NCBI GenBank assembly: GCA_000729835.1
Contig: JFHB01000135.1
Coordinates: forward strand, 1 to 64,000
Source: Atkinsonella hypoxylon
Lineage: Eukaryota > Ascomycota > Sordariomycetes > Hypocreales > Clavicipitaceae
Length of the DNA stretch: 64,000 nucleotides
Direction of reading: 5' to 3'
Of the stretch, positions 57,678 through 64,000 are shown piece after piece. The position numbers and the translations under genes are program-made. Each line of letters opens with the position of its first letter. Within the stretch, counting starts at the first letter, position 1. The notes beneath the pieces are model-generated. The model was not told where the DNA came from and did no database searches. It saw only the letters and a program-made list of their open reading frames with translations.

Positions 57678-58501
57678 TTTGGCGACCTGCTGGGGGCGCT
57701 GTCGTATGTGCGGGGGAAAAGACAGCGTCGGGGGGAGATGCAAAATAATACTCGGGTGTAGTCGATATAGGTAGAATTAGAGCTTGCCTGACGTCGATAG
57801 TTCAGATGGTGGTTGCAGTGGTTGCAGTAATAAGCTAGCGTGTGCAAGTAGCCAGCCTACATAGGTAGGTACCTAGGTACCTTGGCACGCGGGGGGACAG
57901 ATTTCGTGGCAGGCCCCGCGATCTATTGTTCCTCACGACCCGTCATATAATTTGACTACCCCGGGCTTAGGTACCTAGGGTAGGCATTGACATGTGACTT
58001 GTAGGGGTAGCTTCCCCCTAGTGGCCCTGTCCTGGTTCACCCGAGTCCTAGCACTCGAATTTCGAATTGTCATTCCACGTGACGGCCAAGCCGTAATCTA
58101 AGTGACAATGCGACTTCAACAAGGGCGCCTCCCTCTTACACGTGGTCTCGATTGTGTATAAAAAGAGTGGTAGCATGTGTTTTGTGGTCTGTGCAGTCTA
58201 CTAACAATCCAGCCATCCATAGTGCATGGCATCGTATGAAACAGAATATGTCATTGCTTGAACTCTATTATGCCCACCCAAGATGTCCCATTCCCAGAAA
58301 ATTCCAGCCCTTCTGCATCAGACTCTGACTATTTCCGTGTCCAATGTCGCTCTACGAATTGAGCGGTCGTCATCACCAATGCCGCCCCAGATGCATACAA
58401 AACGCCGTCCGCTAATTCAAGTTATATCTCGCTATGCCGCAACATGCGCCGTTTCCCTCCCATGAAATTAATTACCTTGGAACGTTTGATGGTGAGTAGC
58501 G
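57678..58501. other. intergenic region with TACCTAGGTA palindromes
   Basis: No gene seen. Overlapping ACCTAGGT palindromes lie at 57860-57890 and 57968-57985. Confidence 0.65.
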
Positions 58502-59320
58502 CTATTTCTCTTCGTCTTCGTCCTCGTACTCGTCGTCATCGTCCTCTTCAAAGTCACCCAAGTCCTCGTCACTATCGCTGCCGCCGAAATCTTCCTCTTC
58601 GTCACTCATGTTCCAGAAGTCGGCGTCGTCTTCAATGACCTTGATTGGAGCCGAGGCCATTTCGGCCGAAGTAGGCATCTTGACGCCGCCTGGGATTTCC
58701 TTCTGTGTCTGACTTACCACCTCCTTCGCCAGGGCGTCGTAAAATGGCCGGTTGTCGCGGTAGAGCACGCTGGCGTCGACGTTGGCGGGGGAGTTGATCT
58801 CGGGATCGTCCATGAGCAGCAGGACCGATCGCAGTACCGACTCAACTCCGTGCAGCACATTCCATCGCTCGCTGGCAGATTCGCCGGACTGTTCGTCCTC
58901 GCCAGGATTGTGGAGAATGGAGATGCATAGGTTGCCGTCGGTGTAGATATTGGGGTGGTAAATTCTCTTGGAAAGGAATTTGAAGGTCGGCGGCTGGTAG
59001 GGATAGTCGCTTGGGAAACGCATCTCGGCCTGCATATCAGCATCAGCGGGGAAATAGTTGCAAAGCGCCTGTCAGTCTCGTTGTGAAGGGAATATTCGTA
59101 CCCGAAGATATGCGCCATGCCAAATGCTATCAGGGTTCACCACCCACAACCCAACCTTCCACCACATGATATTCAAATCATCCGTCTGTAGGCTATTGTC
59201 AGTCGAGTCCTCATGCCACATGCCACAAATCGCATATGGGGTGTGCCATCGTACTTCAATATGAACCCATTTCTCCTTCTGAAGAGCCTGCAGCTCTTGC
59301 ATTAATCGCTTCTGAGCCAT
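58502..59320 (-). CDS. CDC34: ubiquitin-conjugating enzyme E2, Cdc34/UBE2R type
   Basis: Carries activated ubiquitin for SCF ligases that control the cell cycle. Exons 59320-59255, 59185-59102 and 59029-58502 give 225 residues. Introns are 69 bp (GTACGA...CCTACAG) and 72 bp (GTACGA...TATGCAG). The UBC fold is complete: AQKRLMQELQALQKE, WVVNPDSIWHGAYLRAEMRF, HPN at 75-77 and catalytic Cys85 in TDGNLCISILHNPG. After Cys85 comes the acidic loop GEDEQSGESASERW, diagnostic of the Cdc34/Ubc7 group. The Asp/Glu-rich tail of about 60 residues (DEEEDFGGSDSDEDLGDFEE) is the Cdc34 feature that binds the cullin basic canyon. An in-frame upstream frame exists only with a non-ATG start. Neighbouring the UBA-UIM gene on the same strand. 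Confidence 0.94.
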
Positions 59321-60489
59321 GGTTCTGTGTTGGGCCACAATGCTAACGCACGGTGCGGGTGAGGCATGGAAGGAGCAGAAGAGTTCGCACGTATCGCTTT
59401 ATGCAGGAAATGCGCTTCGCGTGGTTGAAACGACGTCAAGTGGTTGTGTGGACGGATCCGGCCAAGGAAGAGGAGCGGGTGAAGGAAAGTGAGGCTTAAT
59501 CAATAAGATGGCGTGGGCTGGGCTGGGTTCTGTCGGGCTCGTCCGTTTCCCATACACGAAGCGTGACTCTAAAGAATTGCACGGGGTCACATATGCATCA
59601 AGGAGTAAAATACGTGCCTCTCGGTAGGTACGTAAGAAATCGAGCTGTCAACCCTCCCTGACAAGACGTTTCGCTGCCGGAAAGAACCATGTGCGAAGGG
59701 GTCAAGATCAAACACCGAACCAGATGCCTACCTAGGTAGTTGATACCTACCTACTGGGTGGGTATGAATGAGGATGAGGCGAATGAGGATGAGGCGAAGG
59801 GAGTCGCGCGCCTGCCCCTGTGCAGTGGAGCCCGTGGTCAGCTGACGCCGTCACTCCAGCCCCTTTAATCGACCCAGGATCCTAGAATCCTGGAATCCCA
59901 AAGATGCAGGTTGCCCCTTGGGGATTTCCAGCTCATTTCCAGCTCATTTCAGGTCCAAAAGTGCCCTTTGTTTTTTCTGACCTAATCTAGTAGGCGGTGA
60001 AAAGGTGTGCATATGCAGAAGCTTTGCGGCATGAGCCATGCATAGCTCAATCGTTACATGTGGCTGGCAAGCAACTGCGGACGGGCATCCAAACAAACCA
60101 GAGTCGTGTATCCGCTTCAATAGCAAGACTTCCGGCTTGGGTCGCAATGCCCACAGCTTCGAGGGTTGCGATTGGCAAGTTTGTGTGTGTGCAAAGTTGT
60201 CGTGGGCCAGACCCCCGGTTTAGTGCGGCCCTCCCGAACGCATCATGCGTTAACTCACGATTGCTGGCCGTAAGAAACTGACCATGGTTGTAATGGCATG
60301 TGTTTCTACGTATCTTGTTCCACAATCCATACATAGTTATATTTCTTAAGAAAAAAAAAATTTGGTCCATGCGACAGTGCACCATCTTGCAAACACTCCC
60401 TCTCCCACATGCTAAAGCCCCGACTATATATATATATGCACCATGACTGCGAGACCATCCATGCTGCGAGTGGCATAAACAACTTAGCC
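59321..60489. other. intergenic region between GCN2 and the E2 gene
   Basis: No gene is supported. Features: AATGAGGATGAGGCG repeated twice at 59767-59798, a TACCTAGGTAG palindrome near 59730 and a TATATATATATA run near 60425. Confidence 0.65.
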
Positions 60490-63400
60490 TTAGGCGCTCA
60501 GGTCGTAATACACGCATGTCCCCGTTCGAAAGTTGTATATGAACGCATGCTTAGACTTTTTCTTGCGTTCATAGGATGACCGCCACGTGTCGAGATGGGT
60601 CTGAATCTCACGTATGTACTTTCTCTCATTCATCGTCACCGCGTGCTCTGCTTTCCTCCGGCTCTCATGATCCGACAGGCTCGTCTCCCGTAGTATGTTC
60701 ATAACCTGATCTGTGGTCTCAATAGCCAAAATAGGGCCATCTAGAAACGATCGCACCAGGTTGCCTGCGCTGAGCTGAGCCTGGTCCACCACCTGGCCAC
60801 GGTTGAACTTCTTGCTCTTAGTGCCTGCCACGAGGACCTTGACATCCTGTTCTAGCCGTACGTCGCTGTGGTGGTTAATTCCTGTGAGCTCATTTGTATG
60901 TGTTGAGCTGACTTTGAGCTTCGAAAAAGCTCGAGCATCCCGTTCTTTTAGTTCGGCCCGCAGCCAGGCCATTAGCTTGGACAGGGGCAGGTCGACGTCT
61001 GGGACATCCTTGCGGCTCATCGTTTTGATCTTGAGCATTGATTCGGGCTTAACCACGATAATCCACGAGTAGTTTTCATCCCGATACTTGGATAGCAAGT
61101 CTTCCGGCGACCTTGCATCTTTGGCCATCTCCGCACTGATGTCGTGATCCCACAGCAGCTGGAGGATCTCAATACCCGTTGATCGAAGAAGAGTCACATC
61201 AAACGATGCAACCAGTATATCACACTAGGGCATAGTCAGAGACGCTCAACTTGCCAAAGTTGCAATTGGTTTAGAAGAAGAAGAAGAAGAAGAAGAAGAA
61301 AGAAAGAAAGAAAAGGAAAGACTTACTCTTCGCTCTGTAAATATGGAACTCGGATCCATTTCCTGCTTCTTCAGGAATGACCTAGCTCCCGTCTTGGGGA
61401 TGCGAGCCAATCGCTCCCATGCAAGACTAAACCCAACCGCATGTCTCTCCTCGTAGCTCCCTCCGGTCTTGAGACGCTGCTCCTTGATGAGGTGATCATA
61501 CCGACCACCTGCTGCAAAGACGTCTTTGACCTTCTTATCATAAAGACAAGAGAACAAGACTCCACCCGCATAAAAACTTTCCTTTATGCTGTTAAGCGGG
61601 TTGATGTAGATCTTGGTGGTGACACCAAAGCGCTTCGCGTATTCTGCAACTTCTTTCAGATGCGCCATTGTCGACGAGGCTCTTTGATACATGTCTCCGC
61701 CTTCGAACAGTGTTTTAAGCCGTGAAAATGCTTTGTTTGGCGTATCTAGATATGGTCAGCAACATCAAGAGAAGACGTAGGAATGTTTGCGCCATTTACC
61801 CCGAAAATCAAACTTTTGCAGCTCATCCACGCTGGTAGCAGATAACCCCACAGCCGGCGATCGCAGTTCCATCCTAACTTTCTGCCACGTATGATTGTGG
61901 ATGTTGAGTTTACTGAGCGCATCGGCAGCGGGCCGTCGGCTTGCCATCTCCACGCCACAGTGCTCGAAGATAAGTTGAAGAAGGTCGGAATGGCCGACTT
62001 GGAAACACATTTGTGACTGCCATAATGTTGGGAAAGCATTGATGATCTCGTCGATAACCTTCAATACTTCAGCTTCCTTAAGCGCAAGGTCTAGGGTGTC
62101 AGTCGTGACAATGTCAAAGTCAACTTCGCCAAACACGTTAGGCTGGCCAGTATCCTGCTTGTCTCGAAAGACACTGCCGAACGAAAATGTGCGTTGCAAC
62201 ATTGGGTCAGTGGACTGCTTCGCGATCAATCTGGCGTGGCCCATGGTCAGGTCATATGGTAGTTGCAGCACGGTACCGTTGGAGTCCAATAGCTGAACCA
62301 CATTATCTCCGTAGTGAGACGACCGGGGATATATGGAGCTGCGAGGCATTTCCAACGCCCCGTGGTGACGAAAGATGGAGATGAGGATACTTTTGACGAG
62401 GCCTTGATTAAGCAAGTCTGCAGATTTTGGACTTGATGCGAACATATCCCAGGCATAGTCTTTGGCGGCATCGACGGGACGAGCGAAGAGGGTGGAGAGC
62501 ATCTTGCCATAGTACGGAGAGCTGGGGTCGGCCAGACCTGCAAGCGTGCGACGAATGGTTTCGCTCTCCATCTGCACGGGGAGCTTCCCACTTTTCAATA
62601 AATCGACACTTGATGGTCGCTCTCTGGGGTTGTGGTTGACTAGCGACAAGACAATGTCTGTCTGTGCCTTATCAGAAGGTTTAAAGTCCAACGGCAAAAC
62701 AGGCTTCGGCCGTCGAAGCTGGCCAATGACATCTGCTTTTTGCATACCCAGCATGGGCTGGTAGCACATTTCAAAGAACATAATGCCGAGTGAGTACATC
62801 TATCAAGAATGAGGGTTAGTCCAGGGCGGGGGATTTCACGCAAAGACGCAGCGGGCTTGGTTGAAGACTTGCATCGACTTTGATACTGTACATGCCGTTG
62901 GCAGCTGACCGGACCTCTGGCGCCGAGTAGTAGGCAGTCCCGATACTTCTTGTCATGTCGTCCGTCTCCAAGCTGTTGCCGGCAGCCTTGTCCACAGAAA
63001 ACTGTCCGCTAGTTGCGAGGCCGAAATCGCCAATCTTGACGTTGTCGACGCCATCGATGCTGCTGCTGATGAAAATGTTTTCCGGTTTCAAATCTCGATG
63101 CACAATACTCAGTCCGTGGATATGAGACAGTCCCTCCAAAATTTGTCGAAACAGTCTCCAGATCTCGGATGTGTTCTTGTATAGTCCACGAGTAATCAAA
63201 TCGCGTAATGTCTACTCATCAGCACTAGGAAACAACACAAAAAAAAGGCAGCAAGAAATGTGTCTTACTCGCTTCTCACAGTACTCCATGGAAATGTATA
63301 AAATGGTTCGGTAGGGCCGTTGAAACTTGGCGCGCTTCAGATTGAATGCTTGGCGTTCTCTATCAGGTGAGACAGGACCCCGATTTTCTACGGCTTCATC

Positions 63401-64000
63401 GATGCTTGAACTGTCATCATCATCATCCTCATAGGAGTCTCCGTCCTCGCTATCGTCGTCGTAACCAAACTCAACTGCTGGATTGGATGACATAAAGTCA
63501 AGACCACCAGTGCTGGTGGCAAACTGTATATCGATGCCGGCCGATCCAGTCGCCTGGGTCTCCTCGGTAACAGCGTCGGTTGATGTTTCGCCATCGGTAT
63601 CGGTCACAGCTGCCACTTCTTCAACCCACGTGTTGTAGTATCGCACCACAGCTGGATGACTGAGCTGGGACAGCAGGCGAACTTCTTTGAGAATCTCTGT
63701 CAAGCTGGCATGTGAGCGCTGTGTAATCTTCTTAATAGCGTAGATTTGCCCGTCGAGCTTCTTTCGCGCCTTGACAACTTCGCCAAAGCCGCCCTTACCG
63801 AGACGACCTTCCTCCACAAAGTCCTCGGTATACCGAGACACTACAGCCCCTCGTGTCATGGAGTCTCTCCTTAGCTTTGCCGGAAGTGCGTGCAAGGATG
63901 TCAGTGACGGAGTCGTGGACAATATGGCGGATGAGTCGTCATGGAAAACAGGGGCATCAGTAGCCAGAAACTCGCTTGATCCTAGTTCAAATGGCCGAGG
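60490..64000 (-). CDS. GCN2: eIF2-alpha kinase GCN2 (cpc-3), C-terminal 1,074 residues; cut by the window end
   Basis: Phosphorylates eIF2-alpha when uncharged tRNA accumulates. Exons in the window: 64000-63269 (continues beyond the edge), 63211-62873, 62799-61800, 61745-61327 and 61224-60490. Kinase: GKGGFGEVVKARKKLDGQIYAIKKI near in-window residue 65, a large acidic insert, EYCEKRTLRDLI, HRDLKPEN at about 281, DFGLAT, and a GTAYYSAPE activation segment. The HisRS-like domain starts after about residue 430 (YPRSSHYGDNVVQLLDSNGTVLQLPYDLT; SFGSVFRDKQ; EVDFDIV; AAGGRYDHLI). The C-terminal ribosome- and dimer-binding part ends RTGTCVYYDLSA. The intron 62872-62800 is GC-AG (GCAAGT...TTGATAG), joining KVD to MYSLGIMFFEM. 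Intron 61326-61225 holds a (TTC)n/(TTTC)n microsatellite. The RWD and pseudokinase domains lie outside the window. Confidence 0.95.

Overview
The window is nuclear DNA of a filamentous ascomycete. Genes carry short (44-120 bp) GT-AG introns with CTAAC/CTGAC-type branch points. The gene set (Zn2Cys6 regulator, GPI-anchored yapsin-like protease, FLC-type TRP protein, multicopper oxidase, phospholipase C, RIT1, CDC34, GCN2/cpc-3) is typical of Sordariomycetes. Short TACCTAGGTA-type and TACGGAGTA-type palindromes between genes suggest Hypocreales, perhaps Clavicipitaceae; the genus is a guess. I assigned exon joins by hand from splice signals, reading frame and family resemblance.

Layout. 1-14.6 kb is gene-poor and holds one gene on the minus strand, a Zn2Cys6 transcription factor. 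14.6-17.5 kb is a secreted aspartic protease with a tandem-repeat stalk. 17.5-20.7 kb is empty apart from an 8-bp minisatellite. 20.7-26.1 kb is a compact housekeeping block: glutathione peroxidase, TDA3-like FAD oxidoreductase, NOP16 and a MARVEL-type membrane protein. 27.2-34.1 kb carries membrane transport genes: a frameshifted CorA-like relic, a VBA/Fnx-type MFS transporter and an FLC-type TRP protein. A 480-bp inverted-repeat element sits between the last two. 35.9-43.6 kb is rich in secreted or surface products: a knottin-like 64-residue protein, a membrane-anchored multicopper oxidase, a secreted phospholipase C and a second small cysteine-containing protein. 44.8-48.4 kb is a divergent pair, a DHDPS-family aldolase and a Gfo/Idh/MocA dehydrogenase, possibly acting together on sugar acids. 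48.7-51.3 kb holds RIT1 and a HAD hydrolase, convergent. 52.6-64 kb is a run of minus-strand genes for protein homeostasis: a Sis1-type DnaJ, a UBA-UIM protein that looks like a catalytically dead USP25/28-type deubiquitinase, a Cdc34-type E2, and the C-terminal 1,074 residues of GCN2, cut by the window end.

Most notable are the pseudo-deubiquitinase, the inverted-repeat element, two GC-AG introns supported by reading frame and family motifs, a possible mitochondrial form of the glutathione peroxidase, the knottin-like peptide with three introns in 64 codons, and an array of about eleven TGACG half-sites upstream of a small secreted protein gene. I found no convincing tRNA, rRNA or CRISPR, and no biosynthetic cluster with a core synthase.
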